From assembly GCA_029204225.1 (NCBI GenBank), contig CM055092.1, positions 18,841,222 through 18,905,221 on the forward strand: 64,000 nt of DNA, read 5' to 3'. Position numbers and translations under genes: made by a program. The notes beneath the pieces were generated by a model. It saw only the letters and a list, made by a program, of their open reading frames with translations, did no database searches and was not told the DNA's origin. Shown one piece after another: positions 50,272-60,776 of this stretch (position 1 is the first letter of the stretch; each line of letters starts with the position of its first letter). The stretch comes from Diphasiastrum complanatum (Eukaryota > Streptophyta > Lycopodiopsida > Lycopodiales > Lycopodiaceae).

Positions 50272-52107
50272 TCAATAATACACATAAGGGTCTGGTGGCC
50301 ATATCAGATAACCTTGTTCATTGACAATTGGGTAGTCGAGGCATTCCATCAGAGGATCCCAAGATAAATCTTGCTGATATAATGGATCTTCATAGATCGG
50401 CGCAATTGGTCCCAATGTCATAGACTCCCCCAAATCATAATGTGGATATGACGTGTTTACTTGATGCTCTTGTTTGTCCATGTATTCGAAGTATGCATCA
50501 TCCTGACGACTTTCCTCAATAGTCAATATCATAGATTTAGGACAAGGCTTTATCATTGTAGGTTCTGGTTCTTGCTGTACAATTGGCCATTTTGGGCTTG
50601 GATTCCCTGGATTTGGCCTTTGAAGAATGGATATACCTCGAATTGGCGTTGATTTGGGGGTTTGTTGAATTGTGGAACAATTAGACTTTGGTTGAATCTT
50701 GTTCATTGAGGGGCAATCATCAACTTTAGTCTTCTCTTGGTCATTGCACTTTCCTGTTGAAGACTGCGTGATGGCACTTTTTCTTGGATCTTGTGCTGAA
50801 TTGCCTTCAAGTTGCCCTGTTGACGCTAGTCCCCTTTGTAATTCATCACTAAGAATTCTTCGCATTGAGTGCAAAAAAAGCCCTGACAAAATCTGCTGGA
50901 GTTCCTCGGTTGCCCGTGTCTTGATTTCCTTGACAGTCATTGGCTTGATGAATTCTACTATCTTTGTCTTCTGTGATGGTTCTACTTGTTTTCCCGAGGG
51001 TATCTTTGCGTACCTTGGGACTTTTGTCAGATTTTCTTCTTCGTCACTCGCTTCATAACTCGGTGGCACTAAGATTTTTCTTTTGTAGTACGTTCGAGGT
51101 GGAAGGGTTACCACAGGTGCATGTCGGTCAACATAGGCCAAATGCCTCCTGGCTATTTGTGAATTTCTCATCGAGCAATCTTGGCATGGATGATTAACTC
51201 CGCATTGTGAACAAGAGGGATCAAATGTTGAGGGATCCCCTCGGTGTGGACATTTAGCACGTCGGTGTTTTCCTCCGCATCCATAGCACCTAACTGAGTG
51301 CAGTATGTCATCACCTCTAAGCTGATAGGCATACACCGGTAACATATTCCCCTTAGGATCTTTCACAAAATAGACTGGTAGGCTGTTATGGTCCTCCATT
51401 GAATTCGGTGACATGCAAGAGGATATAACCAAAACTTCTACCTTGCCACTGTTTGTTGAAGAAATTCGTGATTTAGATGGATCAATCTGACATCCACCCT
51501 TCTAGTGAGCTCCTTGTTGGCTTGATTCTGCTTCTGACCGTTGAACTGCTAGATCTTGCTGTCGACAAGCCTGTTGCTCTGTATTTTGTCCTTTTAACAA
51601 GCGTGGATTCTTGATTGGACACGTGGTACTTGGATGATCTCCAAAGAAGAAGGTACATTCATCCTTTTCAAGAAACTTAATAGAGCGAGCATAAGCTTGC
51701 TGACAGCTTAAAGTGCAAGGTTCTGGGTCTTCCGCTGCACTTGTTCTGCTTGACCTTGCTGCACTTTGTTGCCTTGCATGGGGTTTCATTCTTGTTGGAT
51801 CATTGCTTGTTGTCGACCTTTGTTCCTCTGATTTCTCATCTAGATAGGGAAAATCCTTCTTCCCGAGTGAGATTTCCATCTTGGCAGCGTCCTTACAGAG
51901 TTATGCAGGTGACGCATAGGATGCTAATTCTGCCATACCAGATCTGATCCTTTTGGGCAGTCCAGCATAGTATTTTGCCATGATGATCTGTTCAGGAATC
52001 GATGGATTACAATCCTTCACTAGATGATAGATCCGATAGGTGTAGTCTCGGATTGTTTCAACAGGGAACTTTTTAAATTTCGATAATCCTACAAGGGCGG
52101 TCTCCAT
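50272..52107 (-). pseudogene. Gag-like protein with two in-frame stops
   Basis: One minus-strand frame runs 612 codons from ATG at 52107 to TAG-free end KxxPDPYVYY at 50272, interrupted by TAA (51901-51903) and TAG (51502-51504). N-terminal part LSKFKKFPVETIRDYTYRIY and PEQIIMAKYYAGLPKRIRSG resembles the capsid helix region of LTR-element Gag. Then Cys-rich ECTFFFGDHPSTTC, a knuckle-like CYGCGGKHRRAKC and CSQCGVNHPCQDC, basic YYKRKILVPPSYE, and a long Pro/Gln-rich tail with acidic ends. No protease or pol follows. Upstream of 52107 another frame (RVIEQILKQFTNQL) may be its lost N-terminus. Single-nucleotide reversions would reopen it, so decay is recent or slow. Confidence 0.6.
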
Positions 52108-52829
52108 AGTTCAGCACTAGAATGTCGCAAAGTAGTTGGTTGGTGAATTGCTTCAAGATTTGCTCAATGACTCTGGTGTTCCAACTTTATTTTTATTTTT
52201 TTTTGTGAAGTGGAAGAAGAAAAAGAAGAGGAGAAAGGAATCAAGAAAAGAGGGATTTGTATGGATGTGAACAGAAACAAAAATGGATTTAACAGATAAC
52301 CACAATGAGAGTTACACTGTCAAGAGAATATGGAGATGGACAAAAGAGTGTGGACAGAAGAGTGATGAATGGTTGGTATGGATGGTGGTGGAAACTGATT
52401 TTTCTTGGTACTGATCAACTTGATCTGAGGTTCATTCACTTGGTTCAGTCCAGGGATGTTGGATCTTGATGGATATTGTGACTGCAACCTAGATTTGACA
52501 AGATCTTATTAGTGTCAATTGGCTAATAGTGTGATTTTAGCCCCTTTTCTTGGTTCTTTGTGGGTGTATTTTTTTTTTTTGTTGTGATTTCTTCAGATTT
52601 GAGTGAATCTAACCTTGAACCTTCCTACAGTAGTTGTATGTGGACCATTTCTAGACAATGTGAGTTCTGCAAGAGTTCTTGATGGGCAGATTTGTCAGGA
52701 TCTTGAAAAAATTCAGTTTTTTTTTGGCACTTTTGGCACTTTTTCATAGATATTCACAAAATTTCACAGTAGCCATATGGATCTTCACAAAAATTGGATC
52801 TTCACAAAAATTTCACAATAGCAAGATCT
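52108..52829. other. Unassigned DNA with T-runs
   Basis: Low-complexity T tracts (near 52190, 52571, 52720) and no coding frame. Leads into the tandem array. Confidence 0.45.
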
Positions 52830-53780
52830 TGGTTAGATCTATCTAAAGAAGTCTTTGCGAAGGTTACCTCCCAGCAAATCACAAAAAATCATGAAAAAAG
52901 TGCATTTTTTGGGGTCTTTTTGCAAAATTTTAAGAGTTTCTGGGAACAAACCCTCACAGACTGGTACGTACTTGTATCTCAGTCCGATTCAGCTGCTCAC
53001 GAAGCTGCAAGAGTTACTTCCCTAGAAAACTCAAAAAATCTTGAAAAAAGTGTATTTTTTGGGGGGGTTCTTTTGCAAAATTTTAAGCTTTTCTGGGAAC
53101 AGACTCTTGCAGACTGGTATGCACTTGTATCTTAGTCAGATTCACCTACTGCAAGAGTAAGTTCCCAAGGAAACTCAAAAAATCTTGAAAAAAGTGCATT
53201 TTTTTGGGGGCTTTTTTGCAAAATTTTAAGATTTTCTGGGAACAAACCCTTGCAGACTGGTATGCAATTGTATCTTAGTTAGATTCACCTTCTAACCAAG
53301 CTGGAAGAGTTACTTTCTAAGGAAACTCAAAAAAATCTTGAAAAAAGTGCATTTTTTGGGGTTTTTTTGCAAAATTTTATGATTTTCTAGGAACAAACCC
53401 TCGCAGACTGGTATGCACTTGTATCTCAGTTAGATCTACTTGCTCACCAAGCTACAAGAGTTACTTCCCAATGAAACTCAAACAATCTTGAAAAAAGTCC
53501 ATTTTTTGGAGGTTTTTTTGACCAAATTTTGAGATTTTCTGGGAACTAATCTTTGCAGGCTAGTATGTGCTTGTATCTGAGTTAGATCCACTTGCTTGCC
53601 ATGATTCAAGAGCTACTTCCCAGGGAAACTCAAACATTTGATGTCTAAGAAGGTTCTAGGCCACTTTTTGCTCTTGGGAACCTTCACAGGGGCACTTTTT
53701 TTGGAATTTAACTCTTGCAGACTTCTCTGCGTTCTTGTCTCAGTGAGATGGAACTTCAGAGAGCTTTGCGAAGGTTAGTT
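52830..53780 (+). repeat. About 150-bp tandem repeat, six copies
   Basis: The anchor word CAGACTGGTATGCACTTG (or variants) starts near 52957, 53110, 53253, 53404, 53557 and 53718, giving spacings of 143-161 bp. Each unit also carries AGAGTTACTTCCC, TCTTGAAAAAAGTGCATTTT followed by a G-run, and TTTCTGGGAACAAAC. Units are about 80-90% alike by eye. Short open frames across it are side effects. Confidence 0.92.
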
Positions 53781-53796
53781 TTGAGTTTCTAACCCT

Positions 53797-54530
53797 TTGT
53801 ATACTTTTCGACCTAGAGTAGAATCCGATCCTTTGTATATTTTTGACCATTTGTACTGTCAACTCGGAAGTTTTCCAAAGACTCAAATTTCCAAATACTC
53901 GAATTTTTTCAAAGAATCAAATTTTTCCAAAAACTCGAATTTTTCAAAAGACTCAATTTTTTCCCAAAGGATTGAACCTTTCCGACCCAACGTTGAACTT
54001 TTTCGATGTATATTTTTCGACCCAGAGTAAAATCCGACCCTTTGTATATTTTCGACCCTTTGTACTGTCAACTCGGAATTTTTCCAAAGACTCAAATTTT
54101 TTCGAAGGCATTTATATTTTCAAAAACTCGCATTTTTTCAAAAATTTTCAAAGACTCAAATTTTTCTAAAAACTCGAATTTTTCTAAAAACTCAAATTTT
54201 TCCAAAGACGCAAATTTTTCAAAGATTCAAATTTTTTCAAAGATCCATATTTTTTCAAACACTTGAATTTTTTCAAATGATCAAATTTTTTCGAATGATC
54301 GAACTTTTCTAACCACGTTGAACTTGGAAAATGATTTTTCGACCCTGACTCGAATCGGATCGGATCGAGACAGATTTATTCCAACTCTTTGTATATTTTC
54401 GACCCTTTGTGTTGTCAACTCAACAATTTTTCACAGACTCGAATTTTTCCAAAGACTCGAATTTTTCCGAAGACTTGAATTTTTCTGAAGATCGAATTTT
54501 TTCAAAAATCAAAAAAATTCTTTTTGACAA
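53797..54530 (+). repeat. Higher-order minisatellite
   Basis: Short units like AAAGACTCGAATTTTTCC (about 16-18 bp) are repeated dozens of times and nested in longer units that open with CTTTGTATATTTTCGACC and TTTGTACTGTCAACTCGG (near 53797-53829, 54040-54080 and 54388-54420). Confidence 0.88.
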
Positions 54531-55160
54531 GGATGACATTGGGTATGAAAAAATTCAACACTGGATTTTTCGACCTTTTGAAAAATTCTCTAGGTTTTGT
54601 AAGGTTTTCAGGATGCTCATTATTGAGACTAAGTATCAAATTTCAACAAAATACACATACATACCACATGCATGAACAACATATTTATTTTGAATTGTGG
54701 GTCGTCCGTTAACTGACATTTGCAAACACAGATCGCCTATCGCCCGTCAACTTTTTATTAAGATACTCCATGTGCTATTGTTGAACATGGTTAAATTTGA
54801 CCCCTACTATGGCCGAGATGTGTGAAATATGTTAGATATTCGAGATGCGAGATGTGCGAGATTGGCCACCATCCAAACCATCGACCGTCACCCAGATCAT
54901 CGGCGGCCACCTAAATTCGCACCATATTTGTACGATGATTGGCCGTCCACCTAAACCATCGGCCGCCACCCAAAATTTTGGCTAATTGTCACTAACAACT
55001 TTTGACCCAAATCATTGACCTTCGACCCAAACCATCGGCCGTAACCCAAATTGTCGGCTCACACACACACCCACCCCATCGACCATCTGTCATGTGCATG
55101 CACACACATACATTGGCCACCCGTCAACGACCATTGGCTTTCCTCCTAAACCATCATTAC
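54531..55160. other. Unassigned DNA, probably Helitron interior
   Basis: Contains a degenerate repeat of ACCATCGGCCGCCACCCA-like words (54880-55060). It lies 5' of the Helitron terminus at 55161-55190 and may be its body; no Rep/helicase coding is visible and the 5' TC end was not located. Confidence 0.45.
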
Positions 55161-55190
55161 GTGCCCGTCATGACGGGCACTCTTTACTAG
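55161..55190 (+). mobile_element. Helitron 3' terminus
   Basis: A perfect 20-bp palindrome GTGCCCGTCATGACGGGCAC (55161-55180) is followed by TCTTTA and CTAG (55187-55190), and the next base is T of a (TA)n tract. This is the canonical Helitron end: subterminal hairpin, CTRR terminus, insertion at an A/T dinucleotide. Confidence 0.75.
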
Positions 55191-55228
<38 letters not shown>

Positions 55229-55250
55229 TACACACACACACACTCAAATA
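55191..55250 (+). repeat. (TA)n and (CA)n microsatellites
   Basis: TA array followed by ACACAT and CACACA runs; likely the Helitron target site. Confidence 0.9.
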
Positions 55251-55425
55251 TATACATACAGATACATATAGACATACATATACTCAAAAAATATATTAAA
55301 AATGCCAAAATAAAATACAAGACAAATGTAGAAAAATCAGGTAAAATAAAAACTTGTAACAATATCTAAAAATACAAATTTTGTATTTTCTATGTGGAAT
55401 TGGGACTTTTTTGGCCTATTTTTGT
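55251..55425. other. AT-rich spacer
   Basis: No gene or element seen. Confidence 0.5.
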
Positions 55426-55572
55426 CATTTTCTAGTGTTTTTTTTTTATTTTTTATTTTTTTTAATAACCCAAGGGAGTTGGCTCAATTGGTTAATGCTT
55501 GACATCCAAAGTTTCTTTGGTCTCAAGTTCAAGCCTTCCATTGGAAACCAAGAAGCATTTTCTAGTGTTTTT
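55426..55572 (-). mobile_element. Retroposed tRNA-like sequence with TSD
   Basis: A 17-bp direct repeat, CATTTTCTAGTGTTTTT, flanks the insert (55426-55442 and 55556-55572). On + the insert has a T-rich 5' stretch and then tRNA-like boxes (A-box-like TTGGCTCAATTGGTTAATGC near 55489; B-box-like AAGTTCAAGCC near 55526). With the T-tract read as a poly(A) tail the inserted RNA ran on the minus strand, antisense to the boxes. Confidence 0.6.
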
Positions 55573-55969
55573 AGACCCTTCTGGGAGTTTTTCTGACCAT
55601 TTTTGCAAACAATAAAAATAAACAAAAAAAAAAAAGTTGTTCCATGGTATGGAACGATTTAGTATCATGAACCTCCACGAAACTGGTTCATAGGAACATT
55701 GTTATATATACATATATATATATACATCAATGTTTCCACGAAATGTGTTCCGTAGGACCCCATGATACAATACAGTTTCATACGTAGGAACCATGGGGCT
55801 TTTGTACGAGATGATTGACTGTATTGGGGTTGCTCTTCAGGACTCTATTCGTCGAGGAGAGGTACATATTCTCAACTTCGTACTGTTCATATTTATAATG
55901 CAAATAGGGTCATTGTAGAAAATGTGCTTTACAAACTAGCAAACGTGATTTAAAACTTCTCAAATAGAA
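55573..55969. other. Unassigned DNA with short direct repeats
   Basis: CCACGAAACTGGTTCATAGG (near 55675) and CCACGAAATGTGTTCCGTAG (near 55736) flank a TA-rich tract; GTTCCATGGTATGGAAC near 55638 is an imperfect palindrome. No coding. Confidence 0.45.
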
Positions 55970-58050
55970 AACTGATTAGGTCTAATCCAGTACTATCCAA
56001 TGATCAGACACGTGTGAGGGTCGACCAATTTTTTTTGATGAGTTCTCCTCCAAGGTAGATCCAAAATCTATGTTTGATAGCTTGTTGGAAAGCTAGAAAA
56101 GTCTAGTTTTTGATGCAATTTGTTTCATACCATTTGGATGAGCCAATCAAAAGCTATAGCCTTTTGAATGAGGGTATTTAAGGCACCTAGACTTGGTTGG
56201 ACACTTTTGGTTTGTTTGATCCATAACTTGCTTGATTGATCCTAAAACTCGGTTTAAAGCTTGTCAATCTCATCTATTTGAGATCTAGACACAGTTTTGA
56301 GGTCATAGCCACATCCTTTCATGCATATCAACTATATTTGAGTGATTTGTAGATTCTTTGAGTGCTTTCCACGTGCTAAAGAGATTTAGACCCAAAATTT
56401 GCCTATACTCCATCTTTGAGTGAGAGGTTGATCCAATTTGAGAGAGATTGGAAAAGCTAGTGAGGTTGATCTCACATTTTGTTGCAAGATCTTACATAGG
56501 AGCTGGTAGTACACCTTTATTGGATCCTATAGTGAGAGAGAGGCAACACTTTGTTGTTCATTACAAGGTACAAGGTATCTCCACTACATTTGATGGCTTC
56601 CATGGCCCTTCCTATTGGAATCAAGTGAGAGATTAACTACCTCCAGTTATTCTATTTGGAAGGTAAGGATGGAGTCAATCTTGATACTGCAAGATGTGAT
56701 GGACATAGTCCTTGAACTTGAGGAGGAGCCTCAAGTGCTTCAAGAAGTCCCAAGGTACAAGAAAAGAGCTAGGATGGCTCTTCATTATATCAAGATAAAT
56801 GTCTATAATGAGGTATTAAGAGAGATTGGTGCTTGTAACTTGGCCAAGGAAGCTTGGGACTCACTCAAAGCTATCTATGAGGCCAAAAATACCTCTATAC
56901 TCCTCACTCTAAGGAACTAAATCTTCCAAAGTTGTCAAAGGAGTGACTCGAGAGTGCTTCCAATTATATATTGAGAGTCAAAGACATCCATAAAGAGCTT
57001 GGCTGTATTGGAGACTCCATCAACCAAAGTGAGCTAGTACAAGTCATTCTCAATGGCTTAAGAGATGATTATGACAACCTTGTCCAATCCTATGCTATCA
57101 AGCTTGGAGGCCTTACAAAGTGTTCTTATTGCTGAAGAATCAAGACAATTATGAGGATGGACAGATTATCACTCAATCATAATGGAGATGGCAAAGCTCT
57201 ATTTGTCAAAGACAAGCACGAAGGGAGGAGCAAGAATCAACACCAACACTTCTTTAACAACAAAGCTAAAGACAAGGACAAAGATGGAGAGGAGGATGAT
57301 TCCTCTCATGCTTCTAACATCCAAGATAAAGAAAAAGAAGATCAAGTGCTTCTTTTGTGTCAAGAAAGGCCATTATGAGACTAATTGTTTCAAGAAAAAG
57401 AATCAATTCAAGCAAACCAACATCTCTAATGAGAAAGAAAATGATGCAAATGCAAGTGAAGGAGAAGGCTCTCTTATGGTATCAAGCTTCTCCTCTTCCC
57501 CATTCAAGAAGGATGGGTCATGGTATATTGATAGTGGAGCATCATCTCATATGTGTAGCTAAAGTCCTATCTCTTCACAAGGTTCTTTTTGTTTCCAAGC
57601 TTACAAAGAACCTCATAAGTATTGGCCAATTACTTGATAATGGCCTTGATGTCAGATTCCATATTGACATGTGTGATCAAGAAAGATGATGAGATCCTTG
57701 CAATTGGATCTAGATTTGGAGACATCTACAAATTGGATCTAACAGAGAGTGCAAATTCTTGTGATGTTGCATATGTGACCAAGCTTTCCAAGGAGGATTT
57801 ATGGCATAGAAGATTGGTCCATCCCAATTACAAATCTATATATTCTATGGTCAAAGAGGCCAAGGCTATTGGCTTGCCAAAATCACTATCCAAGGAGATC
57901 AAGCCATGTGAGGCATGTGCTATTGCCAAATCAAATAAGAAGCCATATGCAAGATCTTCCATCAAGACTACACATCCTTTGGAGTTGATACACTCGGATG
58001 TGCACTTCTCATCAAGCACAAGCAAGGGATGAGCCACTTGTTTTGTTACA
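55970..58050 (+). mobile_element. Family F copy F1, truncated at both ends
   Basis: The leader (55970-56590) matches the F2 leader read on the minus strand (shared CAGACACGTGTGAGG, GCCTATACTCCATC, GTTGCAAGATCTT). It has no LTR or PBS on the left and ends within integrase on the right. Confidence 0.82.
56593..58050 (+). pseudogene. F1 Gag, protease, partial integrase
   Basis: Gag starts near 56593 but hits TGA within about 10 codons; the main frame then reads SSYSIWKVRMESILILQDVM, KRARMALHYIKINVYNEVLR and STOP after LTLRN (56918), with more shifts near 56960 and 57115. An intact zinc knuckle CFFCVKKGHYETNC lies near 57347; protease YIDSGASSHMCS is followed by TAA (57560) and loss of a segment relative to F2. 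KNLISIGQLLDNGLDV and the HHCC domain (LWHRRLVHPNYKS, CEACAIAKSNKKPY) precede ELIHSDVHFSS, and the copy ends at about 58050. Most differences from F2 are small, so the two are close relatives. Confidence 0.87.
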
Positions 58051-58061
58051 TTTATTGATGA

Positions 58062-58317
58062 TCACAAGTTGCTCGCACTGCTCCATAGTCAACTTGTTCT
58101 GTTACTTCATGTGAATGAGGTCCCATGTGCTCCAATTTCTCTCCTAGATAGATGCTAAACAGTCCTGCAAGAGAACTCACTCGTAGAGCTAGACGCTGCA
58201 ATATAGGTGTAGTAGGCCCAAACATGCTCCACCATGAAACTATTGTAGTGTAGGTACATGGATTCCTGGCCAACTTCTGTCCAAAAATGCGTACATGCAT
58301 CCGATATGGCACCCTCT
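58062..58317 (-). pseudogene. hAT transposase C-terminal dimerisation fragment
   Basis: Minus-strand reading from 58317: RVPYRMHVRIFGQKLARNP, then SWWSMFGPTTPILQRLALRV, SSLAGLFSIYLGEKLEHMGP and HSHEVTEQVDYGAV. The SWWSxFG...P.LQ.LA.RVxS pattern is the hallmark of the hAT dimerisation domain. The region that usually has SxxCERNWS is diverged. The F2 LTR starts right at the upstream edge, so the rest of the hAT sequence, if it survives, lies beyond F2 and outside the window. Confidence 0.65.
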
Positions 58318-59026
58318 TGTTGATTTCACACGTGTGGATTGTCCACAACATGTACTTGTGATCTCCTAAGGTGTGTAGATGCACCAAGATCAAGACTAGA
58401 TTGAGATTCAAGATCAATCTTAGATCCTATGGCAAAAATACACTACTACATGCATTCAATCACTTCCAAGTCTCACTCACACGTGTGGAAAGTATTCAAA
58501 AAATAATCTAAGTAAAAATAAGCTGCTCTCCTCGGGCTCTCAGGTAGAGAGAGAAAGCTAGAAATCCAATAACACTCAAAATCCACATAATCACCAAATC
58601 AATTAGCTTCAAAATGAGGAGTACAATGATACTAGTAGATCCACAAGCTACCACTATGCTTAACTATGATTGGACCATACTTTGTCACCTCTTAATCCTA
58701 TTGGACCATTGATCCATGCACCTCTTAATTCTATTGGACTATATTCAAGTACACCTCAAATTCCTATTGGACCTCACATGGTTCCACCTCTAAATCCTAT
58801 TAGACCTCTTAGAATTCATCAAACAAAAGCATTACACTTGTCTACACTCTAATTGGCACGAGTTTAGCCTCTTACTCTATTTTGGCTCAATAGTGGCATT
58901 ACAAGTGGAAATGCATAATTTGTCATCTATGCCAAATTTGTTCCTATCAACATCCTACACCTAGATGCTTGATGTAAAAAATATAAGACCCCTACATCTA
59001 ACATAGATAATCTTCAATTCTTCACA
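58318..59026 (-). repeat. 3' LTR of F2
   Basis: 709 bp, TGTGAAGAATTG to GAAATCAACA on the minus strand. Its 58318-58560 part aligns with 63758-64000; about nine substitutions and one small indel were counted by eye over about 225 bases. A short purine stretch TTTTTTAGGAG precedes it. Confidence 0.92.
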
Positions 59027-59037
59027 CTCCTAAAAAA

Positions 59038-59808
59038 TTATCTATGAAGATTTGAACATTGATCTTGATATAACTCCAAGGTTAGATCTATGATGAAAGC
59101 ACTTTTGCTTAAAGGCTTGGTGAGTAGATCGGCAATACAAGAGGATGAGTTGACATGCTCCAAATAGATTTCTCCTCCAATAAGCTTTTCTCTCAAAAAA
59201 TGGTGTGCCACTTCTATGTGCTTGCTTCTTGCATGAAATATGGGATTATTGGCAAGATCTTGAGCCGAGATGTTATCACACTTGATCATTGGTAGATCAT
59301 CTTCCTTGATGCACTTTAGCTCCATTAATAACCTCTTGATCCAAAGCACCTCTTTGGTAGTTGTAGTGAGTGCTTGGTACTCGGCCTCACATGAAGAGAG
59401 AGATATAGTATCTTGCTTTTTGGAAAGCCAAGATATTAGATTGCCTCCAAGAAAGATAGTGTATGCACTAATAGACTTTCGATCCATCTTGTCACTTGCA
59501 AAGTTCGAATCCGAGTAGCCAACAATGGATAGATCTTCACTTTTATAGAGTAGACCATAATCACAAGATGAAGATACATATCTTAGAATCCTCTTGGCCA
59601 TCTTCCAATGATGGATCTTGGGATCTTGCATAAATTGACTCAGTTTGTGCACACAAAAACTTAGATCGGGCCTAGTAATGGTAAGCCAAATCAAGGAGCC
59701 TACAAGACTCCTAAAAAGTGTGATGTCCTCAAAGGATCTTTCATCACCTTTATTAGGATCTTTTACAATTTGCTCCATTGGAGTATCTATGCTCTTAGAA
59801 TTTTCCAT
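59038..59808 (-). CDS. F2 RNase H and RT tail
   Basis: Open 256 codons from MENSKSIDTPMEQI. SLVGSLIWLTITRPDLSFCV marks the RT tail; RNase H follows with YSDSNFASDKMDRKSIS, SLSSCEAEYQALTTTTKEVL, IKCDNISAQDLANNPIFHAR, SKHIEVAHHFLREKL and IADLLTKPLSKSAF. Active-site Asp, Glu and Asp are in place. It overlaps the RT frame by 22 bp in another phase, so a single-base indel near 59800 split one ancestral pol frame. Confidence 0.9.
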   Translation of the reverse strand: MENSKSIDTPMEQIVKDPNKGDERSFEDITLFRSLVGSLIWLTITRPDLSFCVHKLSQFMQDPKIHHWKMAKRILRYVSSSCDYGLLYKSEDLSIVGYSDSNFASDKMDRKSISAYTIFLGGNLISWLSKKQDTISLSSCEAEYQALTTTTKEVLWIKRLLMELKCIKEDDLPMIKCDNISAQDLANNPIFHARSKHIEVAHHFLREKLIGGEIYLEHVNSSSCIADLLTKPLSKSAFIIDLTLELYQDQCSNLHR

Positions 59809-60776
59809 CTGGAATTTTTCAACATAGAGTGAGCATATCTAGATTGGCATATAAAGACATGATTTTCATAAAAATCAATTTCTAGGCCTAGGATGTAATG
59901 TATCTCTCCTAGATCTTGCATTTTAAACTCACATCCAAGTGCTAGCTTAGTTTCATCAACTAGCTTGAAACAACTTCCACAAAGAATAATGTCATCAACA
60001 TAAATTAGAAGAATGACAATATTGCTATCAACAAACTTTAGATACATGGAAGGATCATAGTCACTAAGAGTAAATCCTAGTGAGATAAGAAAAGAATTAA
60101 GTCTTGAATACCATGATCTTGGTCCTTGCTTGAGTCCATAAAGATTTTTGAAGAGCAAGCACACTTTGGACTCATCCTTGATGAATCCTTGAGGTTGTTC
60201 CATATAGATCTCCTCCTCAAGATAACCATTTAGAAAAGCATTGGATACATCTAATTGGAACACCTTCCACTTGAAGAAACAAGCAAGAGAAATAAGAATT
60301 CTTATTGTCACCATCTTTGCAACGGGTGCAAAGGTCTCCTCATAATCAAGTCCATGGATTTGAGCAAATGCTTTGGCACATAATCTTGCTTTATGCTTGT
60401 TGATGGTGCCATCATGATTGAACTTGATCCGAAATACCCACTTGCAACCAATCACATGCTTGTTGGATGGAGGATCCACAAGCTTCCAAGTATTGTTGGT
60501 GATCAATGCATCATACTCTTGCTTCATGGCATCATACCACTCCTTGGTATTGAGTGCCTCTTGTACATTCTTTGGCTCTTCATGCGAGACATAAAAAACA
60601 TAATTAGTGGAATCAAGATCCACTTGTTTGCCTTTGTCAACATATGAGAACCTCTTAGGCTCGGATCTATCTCTCATGGATCTTCTTGGTGAGAAAATCC
60701 GAGGAGAGTCTTCTTCAAATCTCGACCCCATCACATCATGATTGTCTTCAAAATCAATAATCGGTGATGCATCCAT
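59787..60776 (-). CDS. F2 reverse transcriptase and linker
   Basis: About 329 codons. Linker with SPRRSMRDRSEPKRFSYVDK, then EALNTKEWYDAMKQEYDALI, TWKLVDPPSNKHVIGCKWVF, HKARLCAKAFAQ, QLDVSNAFLNGYLEEEIYME, KNLYGLKQGPRSWYSRLNSF and the catalytic LLIYVDDIILCG (near 60000). Ends prematurely as LKNSRWKILRA because of the indel shared with the RNase H frame. AKAFAQ replaces the usual AKGFAQ. Confidence 0.9.
   Translation of the reverse strand: MDASPIIDFEDNHDVMGSRFEEDSPRIFSPRRSMRDRSEPKRFSYVDKGKQVDLDSTNYVFYVSHEEPKNVQEALNTKEWYDAMKQEYDALITNNTWKLVDPPSNKHVIGCKWVFRIKFNHDGTINKHKARLCAKAFAQIHGLDYEETFAPVAKMVTIRILISLACFFKWKVFQLDVSNAFLNGYLEEEIYMEQPQGFIKDESKVCLLFKNLYGLKQGPRSWYSRLNSFLISLGFTLSDYDPSMYLKFVDSNIVILLIYVDDIILCGSCFKLVDETKLALGCEFKMQDLGEIHYILGLEIDFYENHVFICQSRYAHSMLKNSRWKILRA

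Noticed and set aside
49972-50367. 131-codon plus-strand frame
   Set aside because: Its right part is antisense to the Gag-like gene, and the left part has no motif.
52830-53780. CRISPR-like spaced repeats
   Set aside because: The whole 150-bp unit is repeated, spacers are not unique, and the context is a plant genome.
53797-54266. Phe/Ser/Lys-rich reading frames (77-108 codons)
   Set aside because: Produced by the 16-18 bp minisatellite; several frames are open at once.
55094-55369. Tyr-Ile/Thr-His-rich frame
   Set aside because: Runs through TA and CA microsatellites; low complexity only.
55480-55545. Functional tRNA gene
   Set aside because: A- and B-box-like words are present but no cloverleaf with paired acceptor stem could be formed, and the unit is TSD-flanked.
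58670-58852. Proline-rich 60-codon frame
   Set aside because: Lies within the F2 3' LTR and reflects a short repeat (CCTATTGGACC) there.
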